Shown: positions 36,501 through 49,130, counted from the first letter of the stretch. The stretch is DNA of 64,000 nucleotides from Spongilla lacustris (GCA_949361645.1 OX442435.1:3706220-3770219), one strand, 5' to 3'. The notes: generated from the letters alone by a model not told the origin. Program-made: numbers and translations.

Positions 36501-39500
36501 GTTACGTAATCAATGCACACAATTTTATTCTTCCTGCTCTTCGAGCAACTCCAAAGACCAAGGGCAGCACTCCTGGCCACGTCCAGGTCTGATCTTTCAC
36601 CAGTAACTGGTGAGCTTGGACGGCCTGGGTTAATAAGTAGGTCAACCTACAAAACAATTGGAATAGTAAGCATTTGTGCACTATACAAGTTAATTCCTTG
36701 TGCAAGATATTTTTTTATACACATGTACACGTACCAATCTCTTGATTCCATCATTCTGCCTAACAATACGTCTAGACCGCTTGAATTTGGCAACATTTGC
36801 AATTGTCTCAGCTGCCAAACATTTTAGTTCACGATTGGGAAATTGCAGTATCTGCACCAACATTGGTAGGCCTATGATGTACAATGATGCAAAATTCAAT
36901 TGTTGAAAATAATTACATGTACACTGTATATGTACATGGACATTTTATACGTGCAGTCTCTAATTGCATTTAAATTGCTTCTTGAAATTAGTAAACTGCT
37001 AATTAGACATGCTATTTTAGTATACAAATACTCAAATGGCAAAATGTCGCTCTTGAATTTCATGGCCAATATGGATTAATTTGTAATTGGTCAATTATTT
37101 CAGTTAATTATAAAATCATTCATTCTTAAATGTATAACAATTAATGGTGGCCTGTTGGTAATACTTTACATTACATTACATGCTGGCAAGTGGAAATTCT
37201 ACCTCCAAGGTCCACAATGGCTTTCCTAGTCTGTGTATTCTGTGATATTTCTCGAAGAATCTTTAATGTTCCAATTTTGCATTTAACATCATCTGTTTCT
37301 AGTAAATTGATCAGCAGATCCAACCCTCCAGAATCTCTGATTGCAAGATGGCTGGCTTCCAACTTAAGGTCAAAGTCCAAAAGAGCACACAGTGCTATGA
37401 CTGTTGCAGTCTGGTTTCCACCCTGCAAACACAAACACGAACCAATATTAATAATATCAGTACACATGTATGCACATTCTGTCTCACTAGTGACACACAT
37501 ACAGTATACATATACACACACATACATACACACATACAAACTACTCAAAACTGACCTTTAAATAGCGGATCAGCTTTTGTATTTGCCAGTACTCACTTGG
37601 CAAATCTGCATTTGATTCCTGAAGAGAAAAAACAAACTTTGTTAGAAAAAAAGAAGACAAAAGCCTTCATATATGTACTAACAGGTCTTCTCTCCTGCTG
37701 CTCTTCCTCCTCACTTGTTTCTGAACTGCTATCACTTATGTCACTGTCTGGTTGCATGGACCTGTGACTTGTTCTGCATCAAAGGTTTATTTGGGCGCAA
37801 TGACAGACAGTACCTTACCTTGACCTAGACTTGATGCTAGAGATTGATGACTTGCGCTTAGATAATTGTGATGTGAGATCAAAAGACCCTCTTGATTTTT
37901 TGGGACTAGTACAGCAGCAATTATTTATAGAGACGGTGGAGAACAAAAAAGCCTAACCTGGATGGCATCAAGGTCTGCGGTGAGGTAGGAGGAGCTTCTT
38001 TTCCCATTCCTAAGGATTTCCATCGCGGGGAGGGTTGAGCACTTGATTTTGATGTATCAAAATTGCTCTGGGGTGTTTTCTTGCCACCAAGAGGAGTCTT
38101 TTTTGGAGCAGCCCTGCTGTTGCTATACAAAAATATGTGTATGCACAATTGGATGGTGTACGAACTCCAAATAAGTGCAAACCTCGCATCATGCTCAGAA
38201 GCAGGATCATCTATATGCAGGGTAGCATTAGGTTCAGCAACCTTTTCAACCAATGCAACTTTTGTGTCAGGCTCCAAAGCGACATTGTCCAATTCGACAT
38301 ACATAAACTCCTGTACACCAAGAACAAAGATTTTCCTCAAAAAAAATCTAACTCGATTTTGAAAACATATGTACCTGACTAGTGATCCTGTTGAAGAAGT
38401 GTTGACTATTAGCCTTTAAGAGGTCCACAAGACTAGGATAAATTTCTCCAATCCGCTCATAGTCTGCAGCTGTTGTGGTCCCCTTATAAATACTTCAGAT
38501 TTAGAGCATTGAACATAGTCGTCAGTTTACAGACCTTGATAACATAGTATCCTTCGGTACTGGCGGCAACACAAAGCTCGTTTCCATCATGGGGCTTCAA
38601 CTGAATGTAGCATATATCCCCAAGCACCTGCCTCCAGGGTGGAGCCCGACATCCATTAGCAAACGTAATATCTGCAAGAATACATTAGAGAAGTTACTAC
38701 TGTAAGTTATTCCTGATGTGTTTTTACCCACCTGAGGTGAAGGCTACATCACGTAGGCAAGTACTGTTTGCATCTCCACTGAATTTTGAAAGCAATTCAA
38801 CCTCAGACTACATATTCACATGGAATTGAAGCAAAATACTAACTGGATACAGTGAACTCCCTACCTGAACAATTTGAGGTGAGAGTCGAATTTCTCTGCA
38901 ATGAGAAGATCAGATGTAAGTAATTGCTCATATACAACACAATAACCGTTCAGCATTTCCCAGTTACTCACTGGCCCATCTTCTTTACTGAAGAATGCAG
39001 AAGCTTGAGATCCAAGCTGTTTAATAACAGGAGAAGTCTAAAAGAAGAATCCAATTCATCGGCTGACATTTCCCCTCCACGGGCCCGTTCTCTAGCCAGA
39101 AGCTCATGAACTTCAAGTAGAGTGGTTGTTCCAGGCACCTCTCCATGTGATGAAAATGCTGCACCCATGATTGTGGCTATGGGATCCTGGTTTGCTACAC
39201 AATTTAAAAAAAAAAAAACACACACACACACACACAAGTCCATATAATTATGATGTCTTGCAGATATATTATAAATGGCAAAGAAAATGATATGTTTTAC
39301 ACAAAGTTAGGTGGGACACAACATACATTGATGTTGCTACGTAATAAAATAGCGCGTGACGTCATGCAACTGGATATTACACTGAATACTCCTGGAGGCA
39401 TACACCTGGAGGCAGACATGCACATGGGCGATATTATAGTAGTTATTAGTTACGTATACATGTCACAAATGTCCATACCCTCCAGACAAAGTTGAAGTTC

Positions 39501-40029
39501 TTTTAACTTCTTTGCGCCAGCACAATTAAGAACCATCCTAAGTTGATTGAAATTAAAGGCTCTAATTTCGAGCCCCCCTGCACTCTGCATAATCGTTATG
39601 AAGTACGCATGTGAATGGGTGAAGAGAGTGGGTGCAGTAAACCATACAGGTACACACACAACACATACACACACCTGCGCCACGCTAAGAAGAGGAGTAC
39701 TGTGATGGTCTTGAGCTTTCGATACAATTCCCGTGTCACTATGTACGGACAATAAATCGTTTTCAAATTTAAAATAATACCATTAGATACCTAAAATTGT
39801 AGTTCTCATCTGATTTGAGGGAATCGAATGATTCTAATGTCAACGAACTGGTCCAAACAAATGGTCTTTTGAATGTTACGGAAGCTTCCCTGGGATGCCC
39901 GTGGCATAAACTTTCAGAATTTTCTAAAATTTCCAGAAGAAGGGCCTCGTTGGCTTTTGAAAAATCGAGCTTAGCTCCTTTGTCAGTAGCTGATATCCAC
40001 TGCGCACGACTGGATAAGGCTGCTCCCAT
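33525..40029 (-). CDS. ODAD2: Outer dynein arm docking complex subunit 2 (ARMC4), 26 exons, about 1083 aa
   Basis: Armadillo-repeat protein that helps anchor outer dynein arms to ciliary doublet microtubules. Exons (minus): 40029-39791, 39738-39675, 39584-39479, 39194-38972, 38895-38865, 38807-38732, 38671-38535, 38482-38375, 38310-38183, 38113-37958, 37905-37819, 37773-37683, 37618-37556, 37422-37203, 36871-36735, 36646-36521, 36463-36356, 36297-36187, 35469-35315, 35269-35209, 35141-34957, 34858-34795, 34723-34484, 34425-34382, 34327-34150, 33638-33525. All junctions are GT-AG and keep frame; the total of 3252 bp is close to the vertebrate protein (about 1044 aa). Diagnostic blocks: [118 protein letters not shown] and a final [21 protein letters not shown] Ser-rich disordered stretch lies at exons 10-12. 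Exon 10 has a tandem CAGCAG acceptor (38113 or 38116). Confidence 0.95.
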
Positions 40030-40136
40030 CTTTGTTTTTCGAGCCAATTTCCATGGCAATAAGGCACGTGAGCAATGTATAGCATATTTAACAGCTGGTG
40101 GAAATTGGTATTAATTGGTACTGGTAGTTGCATGCA
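40030..40136. promoter_or_regulatory. Shared intergenic region of divergent ODAD2 and SPO16
   Basis: Only 107 bp separate the two start codons (ODAD2 at 40029 minus, SPO16 at 40137 plus), so the promoters must overlap or lie in the 5' UTRs. It contains GGCACGTGAGC (an E-box CACGTG). A regulatory role is inferred from layout. Confidence 0.55.
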
Positions 40137-40847
40137 ATGGACAAAGTCGTTATTATTAGTAAGTCGTTAGAAAAAAGCGAGATACACCATCAATTACAAA
40201 TCCAGCAGCATAAAATTAGAGGTAAGGTATTGAAACGGCTGTATTACAAAAATTAAATTCTACTGGCAGTTTCCGCAGGCACTTTGCACCATACCTGTCT
40301 TTTTCCACAGTCATCGGCAGCTTTCATGATAATTCCTATTGGTGACGTGCTTGACAAATGGCCCCCGGAGCCTCCTTATCAAATTGACACCGAGCTACTA
40401 GGTAACCTGGGAAGGTTCGCTACCATGCACCATAAGTGTTACGTTCTTCTGTGTGCACCAATGTATTTTAACGACGAGCAGACCGCACTTGTGGTTCTTC
40501 AACAGAACTATCTTTTGAGTTCGTTGCGGTTTCTACCAGTTCATAATTCAGCCGAATGCATTGAAACGATGCTAACCATAACCAGAGTTACGTCGAAACC
40601 CCTTAGCACTACGATTCGCGAAAGGTTATTCAAACTTGAAGAGCAGCTGGTCTCAGAAGATGCTATTCTCAACGTAGTTGAACAGCTTGGCATTGGAAAG
40701 CATGAAAGCTTGGTCCTCATGGATGGTTGTGGAACTATCTCGTGTATATCAAGAGCATCTCTGAATGTTATGCAGGATTGCAGCCTGGATTTAGCTACAT
40801 CACAACATTTACAACTTTTTTTCCACCAAATGTCCAGTTCAACATGA
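40137..40847 (+). CDS. SPO16: SPO16 homologue (C1orf146-like), meiotic crossover factor, 217 aa
   Basis: Two exons, 40137-40221 and 40279-40847, join in phase 1 across a 57-bp intron. In mammals and yeast SPO16 pairs with the XPF-like protein SHOC1/Zip2 on recombination intermediates and promotes crossovers. The key match is the block LRFLPVHNSAECIETMLTIT followed by RVTSKP, which mirrors the conserved 'LRILPVHN...TSKP' core of the animal family. The N-terminus (MDKVVIISKSLEKSEI) begins with a beta-strand as expected. The last roughly 50 residues have a tandem helix-hairpin-helix look: LGIGKHESLVLMDGCGTISC, then ISRASL, and a final LATSQHLQLFF. Length is slightly above the mammalian protein (about 180 aa). 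The start ATG at 40137 is preferred over the out-of-frame ATG at 40132. Confidence 0.85.
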
Positions 40848-41868
40848 AAACTATTTACACACATATGCAATATGTACGCATGTGTGTGCATACTATTGTT
40901 ATAAATACTTGCTCTGGCTACACATACTTCCCATGTCCCGTAACCAGGTTGTCCCTTAATCAAATGCCCACAGTTATATATCCACCACATGATGTATGTG
41001 GCCACAACAACCACCAGCACCATGCCGCCACCACATACATGTATCCATAATGACCACTGCATAGTACCATTGTACACAGTCCAACTGCTTCAGAGGGCTA
41101 AGGGTTCATCTGTCATCAGTCAAGGAATCTCTTGTGACAAGATATATGATGTGACACCATTTGGTATCACACAAGCAACTCCAAAAAAAAAATGCAGGCT
41201 AAATGTTGTGTGTACAAACACTTAGCCTGACTCACAGCCTGCAGTTTTGCTTTTACCTGACCTACTAGCTGGTCCCATTATTACTGCTTACAACAGGCCC
41301 TGCAATAACCCCACCATTCAAAAATCACCATGAACACCGACCCTGTTTAGGCTGAAGCTTATTTCTTGTCTAATTAATTCAATAATTTCAAATAACTACA
41401 TGCTTGCCACTTATAAGCATTATGCCAAGACTGCCATGCCATTCAGCTGTTGTGTCAAGATGAGTTCCACATTGAGTATTGGGCAATGTCACACTGGTAA
41501 ATATGTGGTTCTGCAGATACAAAGTGACGAGCTGTGAAAATGTTTAGGGCACAATAATGCACAATTACTATAAGCACAGTACAGCATTTCTAATTTAAGC
41601 ATTTTGGCTTGGATCAAATGTTGACAAATAATATAAGGATAATTTATCCCAGGGTACATGTAGCAATAGTGCATGAAAAGATAAAGGAGCTTCCACTTTC
41701 TGTGTATTGGTATCACAACAACGGTGAACATTTATAAAATCTAGGCGTTGACAAGTGTACAATTATTCATTGATTGTGTTGCAATAGTGTTATGGTCCAT
41801 CATTCATTGTGCACAGTACAAATACGGATATGACGTCCCAAGTCTAATTTAAGTCGGGCGGATTCGAC
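40848..41868. other. Intergenic, no gene seen
   Basis: AT-rich DNA with many TACATGT motifs. Open frames here (40989-41225 plus, 41489-41731 minus) show no domain or coding bias. It presumably holds the SPO16 3' UTR and the promoter of the next gene. Confidence 0.5.
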
Positions 41869-44800
41869 ATGTACGATGGTGTGGGGTGTGTGGATGAAGC
41901 CACAAAAGTAGACGAGGTTCAGCAAATAGGTGGGGCGTGGCTCGCTATAGCTGGTTTAATTAATTTATTTATCGCTATATCAGTTCTAAATCCAGGAAAC
42001 TCTGTAAGCGTACGTTGGGGAGCGCAATGGCACAGAGGCACAGTCATCCAGCTTGGCCCACACCCTGATCTGTTAAAAGTGAGTGCCAGGACAATGTTAC
42101 GATCTTTTAAATGTTTAATACACCGTATGACACCTATTAGCTGAAAGATATTACGAGCGATACCACCATTCTGCTCGAAACAAGAAATGTGAAGCTAATG
42201 GAGGCGAACACACTGGACAAGCAGTTGTACGTCGGCCGAAGGGTCGGGTATCATGATAACGATGAATGGAAGGAAGCCATAATTGTTAGTAACAGAGCTA
42301 TTGGAAATGTACTTGTACGATGGAGAAAGTCCGCCTTTGATCATGACCCCTACAATCAAAGTTGGTTCGAAAATTCAGACGTCAAGTTGCATTCGCAAGA
42401 TTGTGAAGATGACGACATGGCCAGAAAAGAAGCAAATCCAATATTTCCAGGGAGCATCTCTTTCAGTGATGGTCCACAGCTGCCTTTACCTCCAATCCCA
42501 CAGTCACAATCATATCACGGTCCATACAGCTCCATTCATGCTTCTCCAACATATGAAAGCATGCACTCCATGTTCCTGCAACAGCCACTGGCACCACACA
42601 TGTTTATGCATCATGCCTTTAATAGATATAGGCCAAGACACATGTACAATCATTTCCAGCCATTGAGAATTGGCATTGATCCCACTGGAATGGAAACCAT
42701 GTCACTCCAAGGTCTGCGGTCATATCCAGCTCACAGGGGAGGTATACCTCCTCATGTATCATCGCAGTTTTTCCAGAACCTATACCACAGGCAGCAGGAA
42801 GCCATGTGTGGTACACACCTTCACTCATCACCAGTTCACTCTAGTTCATCTATGCCCACCAGCGATCCTGTACCATATGCAGAACTTAATTTCAACCCAT
42901 TTCAGCAGAGAGCACAATCCAGCACACAGATATCAGCAGCAGAAAAGTTGTTAAAAAGTCAGCAGCACTCTGCACGACGTATGCCTTCTAAAAGACCCAA
43001 TCCCTACGAAATACCACAGCCGTCTAGAACAAATTTGCAACTGGAAGTGGAGACTAGAAATGTTCCACAGTTGGGTAACAAGAATGAGCTAGTGAAAAAG
43101 CAAAGTACGTGTAACCCTTTGCCTTTTATTGTATTGTACCTGTCATGTATCAGAAACAAAAGCATCGCAAGAATGTAAGAAAAGCTCTCTGTTACTAAAT
43201 TCTAAAGTTGTTAGTGTGTTTTTGATGTTACAAACAATATCAGGTCGTGTTATGATGTATTGTGTAGCAAGTTGTTTACAGTGTATAGAATTACAAACTT
43301 AGTCATGGCTTGAGAGCTTATAGATAAATTCATCAGTTAATAAAAGCTTACATTCACACTTTAATTGCTTTGTACATCTGTAGGACTCTGCATCCAATCC
43401 AGCAGCCCCTCGGAAATAAGGGTTGAAGAAGGTGGATCGGCTTTGCTTTCTGTGATCGTTAACATGTCCAAGTCTGATTTTACTTGGTACAGAAATGAAG
43501 AAAAGTTCCTTGGAGGTACACTTCAAAATAATAAATAATAAGAAAGTATTCATTGGTGGAAATACTCTTTTTTTTAATTTTTATCACAGCATGTATGTTT
43601 TTAGCTTTCCTGTACATGTAATTGTTGGTGTAGTATGCAAATGTGCATTGTAAAATCCAACTTATTCTATGGTGTAAAAATTGTACGATTATTGCAGTGT
43701 GTCTTTATAATATTTGAAACTGTAAGTCAAAACCTTTTGAGTCCTAGTGTACAGTTTGCTAGCATGTTAAATTATACGTGTGCATTATCAGCTTACTGTG
43801 TTATCTGTTAAGAATACGGACAACTACTGTACGTGTAGCTAATGTACATACAGTTGCTAGCAACCATGAAACATAAATGCTCTTATATAAGTTTTTAAAC
43901 ATGTAAAGCAATAACTTAATTAAATTTGTGTTCTCTCTCTCTCTGTTGATGCAAAATCTTTTCTTTGTAGGCAAAAACATATCTGTTCTTGCTCCAAATA
44001 TACTACACCTTCAACATGCAACACAGGTGGATGCAGGAGAGTACAAGTGTGTCATATCTCATGGTTCAGACATGATCACATATACCTGCAACGTCACTGT
44101 TTTTGGAAGTGAGTTTCAATAGTTATGGAGGGGTCTTCTGATTTTTCAACCCCAATTGTACTTGTTGGGGATCATTTATTTAGTTCTGCACTATTGTTTG
44201 GGCATGAAAGCAGTTGTGCACTGAGGAATCGTTTGGTTCAGATGGTATCCATACATATACACAAGTTCCAACTAAGATAAAATTTGACATGACATGCATA
44301 GCTAGTGCAGTATGTTTGTATGCAAACATACATGTATGTATTTCTTTTTCATAGCATCATTACCCATTGGTGGGTCTTCTAGCAAAGAATACAAGTCTGA
44401 TGAAGTTACATATGCGTAAGAATATGATGACGTAGTTTATTATGCTGGTGCATAAACATGATATCCAATGCAGTGAGTTGAATGTAGGCCCAGAACAGCA
44501 AGCTGGTGCCACTATTCAAAGTGGCGAAGATAAATCCATGTGCGTTAGTTATTTTCCTTGTAGTTGCATTCACTTTTGCACACACCCAAAATATTATATA
44601 CACATGCACTAAGAAGTGAAGATGACACTCCACTAAGTATGGAGCTTAGTGATAAAGATGCTGCCACTTCTGCTGAAAGTGCCAATATTGAGCTATCAAA
44701 TAGCAGTAATCAGATGACTGTTCCTGTACAAGTAGTTGTCTCCAATCCAACACCAAAAATTCAGAGACGCATTAGCACAGTTCTGAAAACTGATATACAG

Positions 44801-45575
44801 GAATACTTACAAGGATATGGTGAAGATTATGGTGCAACATCATCTACAACAAATCTCATTGAAGGGGTGCACTCCTATTCGCTTCCAGTTGGAGATGATT
44901 CTCCTTCACCCAGCATGGCACTCTCACCAACATCCCAACCTGATGTATCTATTGCAGAGGAAAACGAAGGTTTGACATCTATGCAGCTAAGTTCCAGTCC
45001 CCTTGATCATCAGACCGATATGGACAAGAGTATACCAAAATTTAAGAAAGGCCTCCGCCACAGACTGTTTGGAGAAAAGTCAAAGAAAAATAATGATGGG
45101 GAGCATCCGTCTGATGTATCAGCATTAGGTATCAAAAGTGATGCCACTATCCAAAATGAATTAATGACTTCAGGTGTGACCCCCTTGCATGCAGAGGGGA
45201 AACAAAAATTGGATGATACATCTACAATCATGAAAAATGAGGATATCGATCAACCACCAACTGAGCACCCAGCAGACGATGATAGTGTAAAAGTTAACTT
45301 ATCGTTGCAGGAGTCATCTGGTTCAGAACAGGCATCTTTAAATGAACAGATTGATGAGTCTTTGCCATTAGAAAGAGAATCTGTTTCAGAACTGGTACAG
45401 AAGCTACAACTCTCATTGGAAGCTCACACACCATCGTATGTTATTCAGGTTTGCCGTCTGTGTTTTGTATTTGGTCACTTTACTTTATGTTCTATTGATC
45501 TTTTAGCAACATCAGAAAAAGAAATCTTTTGTTTCAAATTTATTTCGTGGCAAAGACAAACCAGTTCAACGATGA
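41869..45575 (+). CDS. Uncharacterised protein with Tudor/SH3-like segments and one Ig-like domain, about 784 aa
   Basis: I do not recognise this gene. Modelled exons: 41869-41929, 41984-42078, 42141-43104, 43384-43515, 43971-44108, 44355-44415, 44614-45448, 45507-45575; all GT-AG with matching phases. The first intron (54 bp) is a multiple of 3 and open; if retained it would add a hydrophobic 18-residue insert. Splicing gives a cleaner small beta-barrel (NPGNSVSVRWGAQWHRGTVI). A second Tudor/SH3-like segment follows (VGRRVGYHDNDEWKEAIIVS ... NVLVRWRKS). Residues about 140-370 are Pro/His/Met/Gln-rich and disordered. An Ig-like domain spans the next three exons (DFTWYRNEEKF; DAGEYKCVISHG), but the B-strand Cys is replaced, so the canonical disulphide is absent. 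The tail is acidic/Ser-rich and ends in a basic HQKKKSF...RGKDK motif. There is no signal peptide, so it is probably intracellular. Confidence 0.7.
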
Positions 45576-46190
45576 CAAGATGTTTAATTAGTATGTACAA
45601 ATGCTGTCATTTTATTTCTTTTCCATTGTACATAATAGTAAGATATTCCTTTGCATTCTGTTCAACACAAGCTAAATATGGCATTAACTTGGATTGAAAT
45701 GATGCTTACAAATTGTTCTTAAAACAGTAATTAACACATTGGGTTGTTCTAAATAGATTTTAAAACTCCTTCAGCAGTATAATTTGAAACTGCTAAACTG
45801 CCCCCACCAAACTTTGCACCTATTTCTGTCATGGATGCATAATTTGAAATAATGCAGAGGTGATAATGATTATATTCTGCACTTTTACCAACCCAATTAA
45901 CACTTCGCAAATATATAGGATTTGTATTATGCATCATTGAGTAACAAGGGATTATATTAATTATGTTGATAAATACTAAAGACCTAGCTACAGTTAGCAA
46001 GTTGGGGTATTTAGGTTTGTAATATACAGGGTGTTTATCAATCAAGGAAAATTCGTTATAAAATAGTTTTTTTTTTCTCATTTATTCAAAGTCATTATTT
46101 CATTGATTATGACATTCACAGTACACATACATAAAAGAAATTCTTAGGCAAATAAGTCTTACACACAGAAAGATCAGTAGTCCATTGCAT
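45576..46190. other. Intergenic, no gene seen
   Basis: AT-rich sequence. The minus-strand ORF at 45749-46081 shows no domain. The right part (from about 46080) is probably the 3' UTR of the retroelement that follows on the minus strand. Confidence 0.45.
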
Positions 46191-46194
46191 CGAC

Positions 46195-47395
46195 CTTCAT
46201 GTCTGCCACCTGCAATGATCTTGCAAGGATAGCCCTGGCGTTCGCTCTCACAAGCACAATGCTCAGTCTGCCATATAGATCCCCAAAACTTGGGATTTGC
46301 TACAGTTTGTGAGGATGGCTTCGCGCATGGCTATGCAGGAGAAAGCATTGCATGCCTCTTCACCCCAGGCTCCATATGTTTCCACTGCTAGTGGAATGCA
46401 CTGCCAACCAAGCTCTGAACACTTTGTGTCATTTTGTTGATGTTTTCTTGATTCTGTAGCTTTTGCAGCTACCCCAGCAGAAACCCCCGCTTCAGAAACA
46501 ATTTTGGGACTTAGTGGTGAAGTTACTGTGATGTCAAAGGCAGCAGTATCTTTAACTCCCCAACTTGACACTAGAATATCAGCAGGCCTAGTTCTGAGTT
46601 CACTACTGCCTAAACCACATCCTGCCTCCAGGCAAGCAGGTAATGAGGCACGTTGACATGCGCTGAAGATGGTATTGCAAAGACGATTGTGTCGGTTTGA
46701 TACATCGCTTCCGCGTTTACAGATGATGCTATGATGACATAAAGGATCTAGTGCTTTCTCAGGGCACAAGGCACATAATGGAGTTGGAATGTCAGTAGCA
46801 CCATAAGGGCACAATCCGAGCCACCATTTTATGGCAGTGTGTAGCTCATTGGGATCTAGGTGGAGGCCCAGACTGACTGATGGTGTGACTGTTAACCACG
46901 CAGCCGCATGTGGAGAGGATGCTGACAGCAGTCTTGCCCTGTGAGCACAAGACATGGAATCAAACAAAAAGAATAGGCTTCCAGCTTGTCTGAAAGGTTG
47001 TGTTGTGAGGGTTTATTGAGCAAGCAAGATTCAATGGAAATTGTGTCAGAGGACATGACAAAGAGATTGAAACAGTCAATTGATGACGCCAGATGTGAGT
47101 GATTTGGGGAGGCACATTCAGAGTTGCACAGAGATGAAATGTATGCAGCTGTTTAGTGATGGGAAAGTGTTCAAAGACCAAGGCCTCCTCTGTGCGGACT
47201 TAATTGAGCTTGAAGCCAGGATTGTTTTGTGGTGTTAACACCAGTGCACTCAGAGAAACATTCATGAATAAGGCGATCAAAGTGCTCAAAGGTTGCAGTT
47301 GCCAATGATGGTGGTGTGGTTCTAGCAACATATGCAAATTTACAAAGACCTGCACAAGAGCGGAGGAGAGTGAACGCAACATGTGGACCCAACTT
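46195..47395 (-). pseudogene. 5'-truncated, frameshifted non-LTR retrotransposon reverse transcriptase (C-terminal part)
   Basis: Reading minus strand, 47392-47171 encodes PHVAFTLLRSCAGLCKFAYV, ARTTPP and QAQLSPHRGGLGL. This is a post-catalytic segment of LINE-type reverse transcriptases. After frame breaks, 46967-46263 encodes a zinc-knuckle-like CALCPEKALDPLCHH...C, then RTRPADILVSSWGVKDTAAF and KCSELGWQCIPLAVETYGAW, ending near ILTNCSKSQVLGIYMAD. The catalytic RT core and endonuclease are absent; the left boundary of homology is about 47395. The fragment at 31834-32116 belongs to the same family but is on the opposite strand. Confidence 0.7.
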
Positions 47396-48277
47396 TTTGT
47401 AGTTAATTAAATTGTTGATAAATGCTTAAATAACGCGGGCTTAAATGAAACAACTAAATATTAATTTGATAATCAACTAAAATCAAAGAAATTAAAATTA
47501 ACTAAAATGAATTTCCGATAACACCTGACTTTACCATTTAAGAGGCATCCAAAAGCGAGTGCCAACATTTTAATATCAACTTGGCCGAAATTGAAATCAC
47601 TAAATCAAGATACAATTGTCCCTAAATCAAGTACATTGCAAAAATAAAAAATTAAGATTTCAATTTTGCAATAACTTCTATAAACAGATGTAATTAATTA
47701 AATACAGTTCGCATCTTTTAACTAACACTAGGGCCACCCACCCTGCATTTATTAAGAAATGAATAGTGGTCTTTTCAGTATCAATTAACCATTGAAAGAT
47801 GTATATACAATAATACATGTTAAACACAAATTTAAAGATTTTATTAAATTTACCTCACCTTTGCTGCACTGCTAGAAATTTTAACAATTACCAGTTAATT
47901 AACTGCTTGTGGTCAATTTTCCTTGCATGCGCTTGATCAAGAAACACCCTGTATAATTGCATACTTTCCATAATCCCTTAAATGGTGCATCCTTAAACCA
48001 AGTCCTACAGTTAAGACTTTACATTTCATTTGGTTTGCTAAATGTAGGACTACTCATATCATCAAACCCTTGTTTCTTTCCTTTTTACACACCATTGCCT
48101 TCATATCTTATCCACTAACTTAATTTCAAGGATGTGATTTGTAACTTGTTTCATTTGTCCCTCCCCCCCTCCCTCGGGTTGTGGCTACGAATAATTAATA
48201 AACCACAAAATTATGATTAAACATGACATGCAGTATAATGATGACCCTTGGCTTAAGGAAGCAATTATTCGTAATTG
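47396..48277. other. Intergenic, no gene seen
   Basis: Very AT-rich with runs of TTAATTAA-like words and a CCTCCCCCCCTCCCTC tract near 48160. I see no exon or clear repeat boundary. Confidence 0.4.
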
Positions 48278-48339
48278 TGTCACTTCCGGAGTACTTCCTG
48301 CGGGCGAGCACTAACTGTACCGGACTGTTGATAATTTTC

Positions 48340-49130
48340 AACGGACCAAGCCTCTGTCACAACAGTATTCACAGAGGCAGACATCCCAGGTGCTACTAGA
48401 GATCGCAGCGCTCCGAAGGTGGCTAATTTGCCACGGGATACAAATGCAATCGGCCGCGCGGCTAGCCGAAAGCTAAGCCTAATAGATATGTCAGTGTTGC
48501 CAAAACACATTTGTTTGCAGGGCTGCCAACCCTCACGGAAAATCCTTGAGTCTCAAGGATTTATAATATGTCTACATATATAATAAGTCGTCATTTTATA
48601 TTGATTTGCATAAATCTCAAGGTTTTGTATTTTGGCAGGTTGGCAACTGTACATGTGTCGATACAAATCAAGGAAAGTGCTAGTCTCGTTCCCAGACCAA
48701 TATGACTCAATTTGTACGTTGATTTCGGTGAGAACCTGCGCGTCACGTGAGAGTCATGTGAAATTTTTATGGAGGGGAAAGCATTATTGAGACGCATGGT
48801 AAATCGTGATGAATCGGCAGATTTCAAGCGAAAGGAGCGTTACAAACAAAAACTGGAGTCGGTGGGGCTGACACCAAGCTATGATCTTTTCATGAGGGGT
48901 GATGGTCGTCGTTTCGGCGATGCTTTGTCGTTGTGGCAGCATATAGAGTATGGCAATATATTTGGCTATTTTATCGATCGCCCGGGAGCTTGAAGCCTAC
49001 AACTAGTTTCAATCGGGCTCTGTGAGGACTGTGTTTGTGGTGTGTTTCGGCCAAGGCAACCAAAAGTGCAGACCAGGCCCACGAAGCGTGGATTAGGGCC
49101 TATTGCACGGTCATCTGGCTTGATCGTTGC
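48340..49130 (+). pseudogene. Broken SAP/SWIM-YqaJ-like transposon-associated gene
   Basis: At about 48350-48500 the plus strand reads VTTVFTEADIPGATRD, resembling the start of SAP-like domains in a family of invertebrate proteins. After an ATG at 48769 the frame encodes KRKERYKQKLESVGLTPSYD, then SLWQHIEYGNIFGYFIDRPGA before a stop. Shifted by a frame, LEAYN-stop-FQSGSVRTVFV follows directly (about 48990-49050), and QAHEAWI lies farther on. That order (KL..GL, W..IEYG.IF.Y, LEAYNYFQSG.VRTV, AHEAW) matches N-termini of SWIM-finger/YqaJ-nuclease proteins as I remember them. Internal stop and frame changes make it a pseudogene. Confidence 0.4.

Noticed and set aside
36224..36906. Short plus-strand ORFs across the ODAD2 locus
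   Set aside because: They overlap ODAD2 exons in antisense and show no independent evidence.
40541..41077. 178-aa minus-strand ORF
   Set aside because: It is antisense to the well-supported SPO16 exon and has no domain signal.
48280..48510. Minus-strand 76-aa ORF as a gene
   Set aside because: It runs across the presumed inverted terminal repeat, and the opposite strand shows a better match to a SAP-like domain.
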